DNA from: Trichomonas vaginalis G3
Taxonomy: Eukaryota > Parabasalia > Trichomonadida > Trichomonadidae
DNA: 64,000 bases
Reading direction: 5' to 3'
Assembly (NCBI RefSeq): GCF_026262505.1
Contig: NC_067205.1
Location: 23,903,585 to 23,967,584, forward strand
Position numbers and translations under genes: made by a program. Below, piece by piece: positions 37,498 through 46,568 of this stretch (position 1 is its first letter; each line of letters opens with the position of its first letter). The notes under the pieces are model-generated. The model worked only from the letters and a program-made list of their open reading frames with translations. It did not search any database and had not been told where the DNA came from.

Positions 37498-38456
37498 ATG
37501 ACGAATCCAAACAAGGACCCCTATGTTTCTAAAGCGACAAAGAAAGCACTCATGGTAAAAATCTTTAGTTCAACACCAAATGCTTGGTTTATGGATATCT
37601 TGGAAAACATTCCGAGGTATAGAGAAGATGGACCACCATACTGGCTAATATTTGTTGGTCAAAACAAAGATACTGTGAAGCCATACCATTACAGTCCAAA
37701 AATATTTTAGATGTGAAAACTGCTTTGACAATATTCGTTGACAAATACCATCCAACAAAACTGACATCTGACTGTGAAAGTTCTTTCAAATCAGACGATA
37801 TTAAAAACTATCTGCGTTCAAAAAATGTAAACCAATATTTCATTGTCGACCAAAACCATTCTGCTCTTGGTGTCATTGACAGTTGTATAAAAATCTTAAG
37901 AGACTTAAACCAACCACAAGGTGGTGAAGCAAATGAAATGTCATATGACGACAAATACAGACATTTCTCCATGGCAAAGATGAGACAAGTTTTAAATATT
38001 TACAATAGCCGTAAACAAAAAGGTTTGGGAAACCACTCCCCCGAAGAAATGAAAAACAACCCTGACTTAGAGAAAGACTATATATTTAATAGTTTAGTCA
38101 AAAGAGACAAACAAGAAAGAATGCCAGGCTTCAAACTTAAGAAAGGCGACAAAGTAAAAATAGAAATACCTAAACGCGACCCATATGAAAATACTATTGA
38201 CTATGACAACAATGGGAACTCGACAGGTACTCACGTTCGTGTTCGTAAAAATAGAAGAAAGTATACAAGAGAATATTATGAAGTTTTAGGCAAACATGGC
38301 AAAATGTACACACTGCAAGCAGAAGATAAAACTACTATTGTCAGACCTCGTTTCAAACTTGTTAAGGTTCAAGGTGGTATACTTTCAAAGACAGTTCCTA
38401 ACAAATATAAGACAACTCCTGACGAATATGCTAAAGAAGTTGAAAATGACGACTAA
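37498..38456 (+). pseudogene. rve-type integrase, broken (element B)
   Basis: Same gene as 12987-13942, with the catalytic-core segments and the basic tail visible. Broken at about one or two points. Its stop overlaps that of the fibre gene, as in A. Confidence 0.85.
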
Positions 38457-39739
38457 GCAATTCTATACCATGCGTAAACTGTCATGTAAGGTGGCATGTA
38501 GTCTTTACTCTGTCCCGTTGTTTGCGTATACCCTGAAACGCGATGTGAATGGATTCCTCCTACATCAGTGTTATCCCAGTAACAATTTATAGCAAACTTA
38601 ACGTCCTCTTTAACATCATATCCTTTACCTTTTGTCATTGCTGACCAATCCCAAAATCTATGACTATGCAAACCTGCTTCAGATGTACTTAAATTTACGT
38701 AGTGACTGTGCGCAGGTAAATTTGCACCTGAAATCGTTTTACTTCCACCTGTTTCCTTTGAAGAGTTTGCACAATACAAAAACCTGTCGACTATTTGAGT
38801 CCAAGTTCCAAAACCCAGAACTGTTTCTGGTTTGGTAGAGTTCATTGACGTGTAAATAGAACCTATAGGATATAGTGTTTGAAGTATTTCTGTCTTTAAT
38901 GTTTGAAGCTCTGTTTTGTCAGCTTTTTTATCTAACTCATCGTTAACATATGTTTTGTCAGCTTTTTTATCTAACTCATCGTTAACATATGTTTTGTCAG
39001 CTTTCTTATCATATAAATCTTGAGCAGTGAATTTAACATTGTTTTCATCCTCCATGACATAGACATTTCTACATTTAATGTCTTTCATCGTCGTTATGTC
39101 TTCATCCGATGTTAAACCTTGTGGAAAGTTAGGAGGTTTCCAATTTAATACATCCCCACCAGTTCCATCAGGTTCTTCAACCGTTCCTGCAATATTTTCT
39201 ATACCAACAGTTGCGAAGAAATCGTGTGTATGTCCAACGTCACTTTTCTTGTTTAAGGTTTCTTGTAAGTTTGTAATATTTGCAATGGTATGTGTATGAG
39301 TCTTTTTAGAATATTCGTTTTCAGCTCTTGTCACTTCACTTGACATTTTATTGTCAACATATGTTTTGTCTGCTAGTTCAGGATGAGTATGTTCTTTCGT
39401 TGCATATGTTGCATCTGCTCTGTCATGTTCTTCTTGAACTTTTTCAATGACATACTCTTTGTCAGCTTTGTTGTCAACATCTGCTTTCAAAAGAAGTTCT
39501 TTTATAGGTTTCTCGTTTAAAGTTCCTTTTGTTGGATTTATACAAACAGTATGGTTCTTACTGTCTTGAAACAGAAACTCGTCTGTTAAAGGGTTTAATG
39601 TCAGTTTTAAGTTTCCTTCTTTCAATGACTCAGATATCTTAGAATAGTTTGAAAAGTTTGTTGTGTTCTTATTTAGAGCTTGCACAATGAGTTGTCGTTG
39701 TGTTGTATTTCTCTCATAGACGCTGTTTTCTTTCGACAT
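38453..39739 (-). CDS. Tail-fibre-like protein with phage-type tip (element B)
   Basis: 428 aa, looks whole. Same phage-type tip as 13939-15312 (YPIGSIYTSMNST, GFGTWTQIVDRFLY, NLPAHSHY, YMPPYMTVYAWYRIA). The stalk differs: here KADKTYVNDELDK units are tandemly repeated near the tip and the HTHTIANITNLQETLN unit occurs once. Start at MSKENSV, matching the A copy. Repeat number varies, as in phage fibre stalks. Confidence 0.85.
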   Translation of the reverse strand: MSKENSVYERNTTQRQLIVQALNKNTTNFSNYSKISESLKEGNLKLTLNPLTDEFLFQDSKNHTVCINPTKGTLNEKPIKELLLKADVDNKADKEYVIEKVQEEHDRADATYATKEHTHPELADKTYVDNKMSSEVTRAENEYSKKTHTHTIANITNLQETLNKKSDVGHTHDFFATVGIENIAGTVEEPDGTGGDVLNWKPPNFPQGLTSDEDITTMKDIKCRNVYVMEDENNVKFTAQDLYDKKADKTYVNDELDKKADKTYVNDELDKKADKTELQTLKTEILQTLYPIGSIYTSMNSTKPETVLGFGTWTQIVDRFLYCANSSKETGGSKTISGANLPAHSHYVNLSTSEAGLHSHRFWDWSAMTKGKGYDVKEDVKFAINCYWDNTDVGGIHSHRVSGYTQTTGQSKDYMPPYMTVYAWYRIA

Positions 39740-39756
39740 TTTTATTCTAGATAAAT

Positions 39757-40607
39757 ATGCTTTCAATAGAAAAAGAAAATTCAAGAGTTGCTACAACTAA
39801 ACCATTAGATGAACTTTTTACTAATGTCGGTCAAAAGTTTGAGACAGAGACCGTAAAGCATGAAGGCTATCGTTTTGACTACCCATTGAGATGGTTAAGA
39901 GACCCATCCGTCACAAAAAGCTGTTGGCTTTCGTAGAATGAAGTTCATTTCAGAGCCATACATGGTTTCCCATTTACGGTCGCTTTTGAGTTCGATACTA
40001 TAACAAAGAAAAAACGTACGTATGAAAGAAATTTGAACAGGGAAAACTTTTACAAGTGAATTTGCTTGTAAACTTAGAAACAACTCTTCAAGCTTTTCAA
40101 GAAAAAATAAACGATATCTATCTCGAATATGCAAAACAGTACAACATTGACGAAGGAGAGTACCATCTCGATATTGTTTATGACAGGAAAAATGCAACTG
40201 TTAAAATCAATAGAATAGAAGACCTTGGAGAAGACGTTTATATTTCTACAAAATATAACAACTTGGCATGGTATAGATTTTTGAGGATGTTAAATCAGCC
40301 TGCAGAATATCCAGTACACCCGAACTTTTATGAAGTCGAAAACCCTAATGGAACATATGAAAATGTTTTCGACTCAGATGCTATTATAGTTCATGCTTCA
40401 TTTTCTGGTGCACAAAACTCTTTTTTATGCTTGGCAAATGACTTTTACGAAAAACCTACAAAGCTATATGAACCACCGAGTGGAAGTATTTCAGACTTTC
40501 AAGTATGGTTTACTACAGATGGAAGAAAGAGAATAGTTCCATTATACCATGCGTTTTACTTAGAACTTAGTTTCATATACAACTACTATCGAACGGTAAA
40601 AATATAA
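39757..40607 (+). pseudogene. Homologue of 15331-16179 with divergent middle, broken (element B)
   Basis: Both ends match the A gene nearly exactly, while the middle (for example YLEYAKQYNIDEGEYHLDIV) is only distantly similar. Broken at one or two points. Lies divergent from the fibre gene. Confidence 0.7.
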
Positions 40608-40609
40608 TT

Positions 40610-40852
40610 TTAATACGGTTGAGGTGTTGGATTTGGTTGCCAACTAGACTGTGGTGCAGGTTCAGGCTGTTGTATAACAGGAGCTTGTTCTTCTGGTTCA
40701 GGGTCTTTAGGTATAATACCAACGAACTGACCTACTCTTTTGCCAATATTTTTGACTCCGTTCCAAATTCCTCTTCCGACAGATTTTATTCCATTCCATA
40801 TACCTCTTCCAACATTTCGAAAGAAGTTTCCTATTCTTCCAAAGAAACCCAT
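40610..40852 (-). CDS. Small amphipathic minor virion-like protein (element B)
   Basis: 80 aa, looks whole, differs from 16184-16426 at only a few residues (FGRIGNFFRNVGRGIWNGIK). Same repeated amphipathic helices and Pro/Gln tail. Confidence 0.65.
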   Translation of the reverse strand: MGFFGRIGNFFRNVGRGIWNGIKSVGRGIWNGVKNIGKRVGQFVGIIPKDPEPEEQAPVIQQPEPAPQSSWQPNPTPQPY

Positions 40853-40870
40853 TTTACTATATGTAAAAAT

Positions 40871-41233
40871 CTAATGTCCACCTAGTCTCTTACGTTTCCT
40901 TCTGAGTTCCATAGCATTCTTTAACTGGAGCTCATACATTCTATTTCTCCTCTGGTAGAAAACATACTCTGGGTCAACTCCTGTGTTCGCGTCATCTGCA
41001 TAGAGTTGTTTATATCCCACTTCGGGGTTTGTATAAAACTCTTTCCATCTCATATTTGCATACCATGGTGGCAAACCTAACGCAGCGTCATTTGACATGG
41101 CAGTTTGCATTTGTACATCTGTTGGCACTTGACCATAGTTTGCCATTGCAGTTTGTATTCTAACTTCATTTGGAATATTCTCTGGGTTTGGTTGTCCAGG
41201 TTGCTGTGCATTCGCTAAGTTCTGTGCGTCCAT
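40871..41233 (-). CDS. Unknown 120-aa protein, basic C-terminus (element B)
   Basis: Looks whole and nearly identical to 16445-16807, with one visible change in the basic end (ELRRKRKRLGGH). Eighteen bp separate it from the preceding minus-strand start. Confidence 0.65.
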   Translation of the reverse strand: MDAQNLANAQQPGQPNPENIPNEVRIQTAMANYGQVPTDVQMQTAMSNDAALGLPPWYANMRWKEFYTNPEVGYKQLYADDANTGVDPEYVFYQRRNRMYELQLKNAMELRRKRKRLGGH

Positions 41234-41257
41234 TTAATATTAGATAAAAAATATCTC

Positions 41258-41389
41258 TTACGAGTACATATGCTGAACATTTGCAGGCATTGGTTCATCT
41301 TCATATTCTCTATATCTTTCTGCCACGTCAAATAAGTAAATGACACAATGGAAAAAACCTAAAACAAGTAGTCCTATTTCAAACCACAT
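41258..41389 (-). CDS. 43-aa single-span membrane protein (element B)
   Basis: Same as 16831-16962 with conservative changes only (FF to LF, K to R, Y to H). One hydrophobic helix then an acidic tail. Start overlaps the methyltransferase end by 16 nt. Confidence 0.65.
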   Translation of the reverse strand: MWFEIGLLVLGFFHCVIYLFDVAERYREYEDEPMPANVQHMYS

Positions 41390-42192
41390 TTACTTACTAG
41401 TAAAATTTCTTTGTTATGACACTTTCTCCAGTTTATAGGACCTCTCTCATATTCTATCTTATCGTATCTAAACTCATAGTCATGTATGTCCTCTAACCAT
41501 CTCATGACACTTTCCAAACCACTTTTATCGGATGTAAAGTAAAAGCATGGATGGTTATGTAAAACGTCTAAAGTTTCTAAAGAGTCTCTCAAAGTCCAGT
41601 CTACTTGGTATTGAAAATCCCATGTGTTATAGAACGGCGGGTCCACTATAAAGAAAACATTTTCCTTGTCTTTATATTTTTCATACAACTCTGTCCAATG
41701 ACATCTCACAAACTCTATACCCTCAATATATTTTTCTATGTTCTCTTTGAAAACATTTGTATAGTTAAGATATAAAACTTTTGACATAAGTGTTTCAATG
41801 TCATGAACTCTTATAGCACCACTATATAATAGTCTAGCAGATATACTATCCCAGTCAATATACTCTGCCTTTTTCAAAACCTCTCTGACAGTATTTTTCT
41901 TATCTAATGGTATACGTTCCATCTTACCTATAGGTATCTTTTCTTTTAACTCTTTCAATATTTTGTTTGTGTCTGGTATATGTTTGAGACGGTTCATATA
42001 GTTGTCGAAGTCATTGCATATAATCTTTGAGTTTGGGAATACGGTATGGCACAAATGAGATATATAGAAACTTCCACCGAACAAGTCTACAAATGTTAGA
42101 CCATTCGGTAGTTTCTTAAGTTCTCTCAATAGAATATCTTTACATCTACTCTTATTTCCAAAGAAGGGTAACGGTGGTTTTGTAAAATTCAT
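41374..42192 (-). CDS. Dam-type N6-adenine DNA methyltransferase (element B)
   Basis: 272 aa, looks whole. D12-class motifs: PPLPFFGNKSR (SAM binding, motif X/I region) and VDLFGGSFYIS near the N-terminus, FFIVDPPFYNT (DPPY-type catalytic motif IV), and a C-terminal EILLVSKC strand. The start at 42192 (MNFTKPPLPFF) fits family length. Such enzymes methylate adenine in DNA; 6mA is abundant in Trichomonas, so self-marking or modulation of host chromatin is a plausible role. Last gene before the right subterminal repeats. Confidence 0.88.
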   Translation of the reverse strand: MNFTKPPLPFFGNKSRCKDILLRELKKLPNGLTFVDLFGGSFYISHLCHTVFPNSKIICNDFDNYMNRLKHIPDTNKILKELKEKIPIGKMERIPLDKKNTVREVLKKAEYIDWDSISARLLYSGAIRVHDIETLMSKVLYLNYTNVFKENIEKYIEGIEFVRCHWTELYEKYKDKENVFFIVDPPFYNTWDFQYQVDWTLRDSLETLDVLHNHPCFYFTSDKSGLESVMRWLEDIHDYEFRYDKIEYERGPINWRKCHNKEILLVSKCGLK

Positions 42193-42249
42193 TTTATATA
42201 CAATAAAAATGTTTTTTTCCTGAAAAGTGACAGAAAAGTGACAAAACAT

Positions 42250-43104
42250 GAAAACTACTCGGTTAAGGTTTTTGACAGATGTTTTATTGTGACTTCTTCG
42301 TAAAGACTTTGTTGAGATTTCTTCGTAAATGACCCAAAAATATATTTTAGGGTAGAAGGGTATATCTAACCTCTTTTCTAACCTCTTTTCTACCCTCTTG
42401 AATTTTCATGAATTTCTTCGTAAAGACTTTGTTAAGACTTCTTCGTAAAGACTTTGTTGAGACTTCTTCGTAAAGACTTTGTTAAGACTTCTTCGTAAAG
42501 ACTTTGTCAAGACTTCATCGTAAAGACTTTGTTGAGATTTCTTCGTAAATGACCCTAGTAGTATATTTTTGGTGTAAATTTCATGAAAATTCAAGAGGGT
42601 AGAAAAGAGGTTAGAAAAGAGGTTAGATATACCCTTCTACCCTAAAATATATTTTTGGTGTAAATTTCATGAAAATTCAAGAGGGTAGAAAAGAGGTTAG
42701 AAAAGAGGTTAGATATACCCTTCTACCCTAGTAGTATATTTTTGGGTCATTTACACTCATGAACTTTCTTGTCTATGTTTTGTTAAGATTTCTTCGTAAA
42801 GACTTTGTTGAGATTTCTTCGTAAAGACTTTGTCAAGACTTCATCGTAAAGACTTTGTCAAGACTTCTTCATAAAGACTTTGTCAAGACTTCTTCATAAA
42901 GACTTTGTCAAGACTTCATCGTAAAGACTTTGTCAAGACTTCTTCATAAAGACTTTGTCAAGACTTCTTCATAAAGACTTTGTCAAGACTTCTTCATAAA
43001 GACTTTGTCAAGACTTCTTCGTAAAGACTTTGTTGAGATTTCTTCGTAAATGTTTTGTCAAGACTTCTTCGTAAAGACTTTGTTGAGATTTCTTCGTAAA
43101 TGTT
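42250..43104. repeat. Subterminal repeat region, right end of element B
   Basis: Non-coding. Hairpin repeats at about 42349-42396, 42596-42643 and 42681-42728, and a long run of 25-bp direct repeats (ACTTTGTCAAGACTTC-type) to the TIR at 43105. Confidence 0.88.
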
Positions 43105-43199
43105 TTGTCAAGACTTCATTTATACTAAACATCTTCGGGGCTAGAGGGCACGAAGTGCCTGGAAGCCCCACTACCTTTTTTTTTTTTTTTTTTTTTTTT
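43105..43199 (+). repeat. Right terminal inverted repeat of element B
   Basis: It is the inverse of 18743-18835 and ends in a T-run (43176 onward). The last T at 43200 is assigned to the target duplication. The nested palindrome is conserved, with one G/A-type difference between ends in the loop-proximal arm. Confidence 0.92.
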
Positions 43200-43205
43200 T
43201 AATTG
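43200..43205. repeat. Right target-site duplication of element B (TAATTG)
   Basis: TAATTG directly follows the right T-run of element B and equals 18737-18742. The first T could belong to either the T-run or the duplication, so a 5-bp AATTG reading is also possible. Host DNA continues rightward from here. Confidence 0.8.
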
Positions 43206-43444
43206 TTTATAAAACCCTAAATCGGTGATTTATAAATGCTGAAATTATTAAATTGCCACTAAGTGAAAAAGTGGAGAAATTTCAATTGCTTACAATATTT
43301 GAATTCTTAGTCAAAGGGATTTATTTAAGATGTGGTGTTACATATTTATATATCAGCTTTATCAGTTCATAAAATATTGTAATATTAAATAAATTTTTGT
43401 GAATAAAACAGATGAAATCAAATTAGCATTAAGACATTTCTTGA

Positions 43445-44461
43445 CCAAATGCCATAGACACTTATCCATTTAAAGGGTTTAGTGAGAAAGTAAGTTTAGG
43501 GAAAGGAACATATCTGTTTGAATGTTATGGAGCACAAGGTGGAAATAATGATAAAGTTTCTGGTGGGAATGGATCATATATCTCAGGTGTTCTATATAAT
43601 GATCAAAGTAATAAAGAATTCACTATTTCTGTTGGATGCAAAGGCTCTGACTTTATAATAAATACTGCAAATTCAAATTCAGGTGGTTTTCCAGATGGAG
43701 GATCTAGTGGAAGAAACAACTATAAAGTAAAAGAAGGTGGTAGTGCTGGAGGTGGTGGATCTAGCTCTATCTATATGGATAACATACCAATCATTGTTGC
43801 AGCAGGTGGATCAGGTGCTGCAGGCAACTGCCCAGGAGCTCCAGGAGGAAACCTTGATAATGCATACAAATATAAATCAGGAAATGTCTTAACAAGCGCA
43901 GATATTCCTCCTGATTCACAATGTGATACAACTGTTGAAATATATAGAAGTGAAATTCCACCAAGTGGCTATGGAGGTGGATATCCATGCGGAATAAAAG
44001 GTTATGGATCAACAATTTCACTTTCATATTTGGCTGTTTCAACAAGTGGGATGCCATATATCAACGAAAATAATATGAGACTTGTTTCTATGAGTGATGG
44101 AACTACATCATCCGGAAGAATCGGTAACGGCGAAATAAGAATTTCTATCTATTGCTCAGATGCAAATTGCGAAAATTGTGTTGAAAACAAAAACTATTGT
44201 TCTCATTGTAAAGAAGGTTACCGCGTGAATTCTAAAGGAACTTGTGAATATATCTGTGATGGTGTTATTCAAGATGATGTTTGCAAAGATAATTGTGATT
44301 CTGGATATTATGAAGATGAGAATAAAAAATGCATCAGACAGGAAGTTCAAATCAATATTCCAAAAACACGCCTTTTTAAAAGAAAAATACCAAGACTGAA
44401 GTTTTTCCTTATAAATTTGAAAACTCATGTAACTAGTAATAGGAATCATACCTTAACCTAA
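43445..44461 (+). pseudogene. Glycine-rich, Cys-rich surface protein, 5'-truncated
   Basis: The frame is open from 43445, right after a TGA, but its first ATG is only at 43775. The missing-start part encodes the family hallmark YPFKGFSEKVSLGKGTYLFE with ECYGAQGG, then Gly-rich loops (GGSAGGGGSSSIYMD), so the true N-terminus is lost. A Cys-rich module follows (CENCVENKNYCSHCKEGY). The end runs into a basic stretch without a membrane helix, unlike intact members, suggesting a second lesion. The family forms trichomonad surface proteins. It lies just right of element B. Confidence 0.75.
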
Positions 44462-44670
44462 CATTTTTGACGGCTTTTTGATGAAAAAATTATAATTGAA
44501 AACGCAAAACTCTTCTATTTGAAATGGTGAGGAGTGTAAATACAAATGGTGCATAAAGAATTAACTAAATCAAAAATATTGAGGTATTGGTGAAAATATT
44601 GAAAAGTTAATGATTGTTTAGAATGAAATCAATGTATTCACGGAAAAATTAAGGTGAATAAGCAAAAGCG

Positions 44671-45729
44671 ATGATGAGTTCTTTCTTTTCAAGAAATAAT
44701 AGAGCTTCAGGGGGTAAAGGTTCATATATCTCTGCTGTTATCTATAATGATAATAAAGATAATCAATTTCGTCTTTTGGTTGGTGGTAAAGGTACTGATT
44801 TTGTTGCAAATTCAGCGAATGGATTTCATTCAAATTCAGGGAGTTTTCCCGATGGTGGTGATAGCGGTGATTCTAGTTATGATCTTGGAAAATCAGGAAG
44901 TGCAGGTGGAGGAGGCTCCAGCTCAGTCATTTTTAACAATATATTAATTCTTTCTGCTGCAGGTGGTTCAGGTGCCTCAGGATCTTACAAAGGCGCACCT
45001 GGAGGAGACCTTCAACATGCATATAAATATGAATATGATCCGGGTGTTAAAGCTTATCTATTAAAACCAACTGACATTTCATGGAAATTACAATGCGAAA
45101 AAAGTTCAACAGAAAGATATACTAAATTTCCACCAAGTGGATTTGGAGGTGGCAATCCATGCGGAGATCGAGGTGAACCAGTAGATGCTATCGGTGACAC
45201 ATACAAATCTGTTTCAACAAGTGGAAGGTCTTTTTACAACCCAACTTTTATGAGACTTATACGTGTTCTTACTGGATCTCGTAATGGTAAAACAATTGAA
45301 AGTGGTTATATTAAAATCTCTAATTATTGTTCAGATAAAAATTGTTACAATTGCTATGAAAATCGAACTAATTGCACACTATGTAAAGAACGATATTCAC
45401 CAAATTCAGAAGGAAAATGTGAATGCACAGGTGCTATTCAAGATGAAATTTGTCAAGAACAATGTAATAGTGGATACTTTCCAGATGAATCAAAAACATG
45501 CCAGAAATGTCCTAATCATTGTAAAACATGTAATTCACTCTCTAATTGTACTAAATGTGATAAAGGATATCATTTATCATCAGGCAATTGTAACTATTTG
45601 GCATCACAACCATATGATATTTATCAGATCTCTAATTTCAATAGAAAACTCATCGAAACTCGTGAAATAAACAATTTCTTTATTAATTCAATTTTTTACT
45701 TGCTATCCAATTTCTCCATCTTCCGATAA
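44671..45729 (+). pseudogene. Second glycine-rich, Cys-rich surface protein, 5'-truncated
   Basis: 352 codons, a diverged tandem copy of the preceding gene. It starts inside the Gly-rich domain (ASGGKGSYISAVIYND), so the YPF...ECYGAQGG part is missing. Gly-rich loops are followed by furin-like Cys repeats (CQKCPNHCKTCNSLSNCTKC). The C-terminus (FFINSIFYLLSNFSIF) could be the beginning of a membrane helix but is cut short. Probably a pseudogene, though a short secreted product cannot be excluded. Confidence 0.7.
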
Positions 45730-46568
45730 TAATAAATGTTCTCTGACAGGGAAAAAGAACATATTTGGAATTGAATTTCGGCCATTTTTAGAATTCTTTT
45801 TGGTAACTTTTGAAGGATAGAGACTTTATAAATTCTTCCAATTTTGTTGCTGGCCTTCAGTCAATGAATGTTATCAATCAGCAGAAAATTGTATATTAAC
45901 GGATCTCGTATGAAACTTGTGAAAGATAATCAAACAGCCGAATAATTTACTAAATTTTAACCTAATGCTTATTGGTCTGGTCTGGTTCTTGTATTTCGCT
46001 TTCAGTTGAAAAATTTTGTATTTCATTCTCACTCATACCGGAAGCATAACCGTAAATTATATATTTAATACTAATGAGTATAAATATTCATATCAAATAG
46101 CACATAAATTCTTCAACATTCTATTTATGGATATTTTTATTCATTTTTACATAATCTTGGTATTATGTTGACATATTTGGGTTTCACCACAAATCCGAAC
46201 AAGGCCTTTTTAAGTTTAATGATGAAACAGTCTAAAATATGAATTCTACAAGAAGATCGATTAAACAGTATAAAATCACGATTATTTAAAATAGAATTTT
46301 CTTAATTGTATGATAACTCGTTCAACATGAAGTTTCAAAGTTTTTGATTTGTTTTAGATGTATTTGATGTGGTCAAAGGTAAAATGAATTTTGTCTTTAC
46401 TCAATTTAAAATGATTAGAATCAAAAATTGATTGAAATTACATTCAGAAACATTTAACTTGCCACTGACATTTTGTTATGGATGAAGAATATAATAATAT
46501 TAAGAAAATAAGTATAAAAAAACAAACATATTTAAAATAAGATACAAAAAGATATAAAATACATAAAA
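45730..46568. other. Intergenic spacer, possible gene remnant
   Basis: About 840 bp, AT-rich. Hydrophobic open stretches near 45950-46190 hint at a decayed membrane segment that might belong to the upstream gene, but I cannot support a gene. Confidence 0.4.

Larger units (their letters stand above)
18743..43199 (+). mobile_element. Polinton/Maverick element B (complete, end to end)
   Basis: This is a full-length Maverick/Polinton of about 24.5 kb. It is bounded by inverted repeats of roughly 90 bp that start with an A-run on the left and end with a T-run on the right. A 6-bp direct duplication TAATTG flanks it (18737-18742 and 43200-43205), the size expected for Polinton integrases. It contains the family hallmarks: family B polymerase, rve-type integrase, A32-type packaging ATPase and a double jelly-roll major capsid protein. 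I did not recognise an adenain-type protease. It is a fossil with about twenty breaks, although many of its short genes look whole. The intact duplication and high similarity to A indicate a young insertion. Confidence 0.93.

Noticed and set aside
42780-43104. Regularly spaced direct repeats resembling a CRISPR array
   Set aside because: Units are adjacent or separated by near-repeats without unique spacers, no cas genes are present, and the host is eukaryotic.
44156-44449. 97-aa minus-strand frame
   Set aside because: Antisense shadow of the glycine-rich/Cys-rich gene; Cys-codon bias on the sense strand opens it.
45730-46568. Possible membrane protein gene in the spacer
   Set aside because: Hydrophobic stretches are interrupted repeatedly and show no clear start; at best a remnant.
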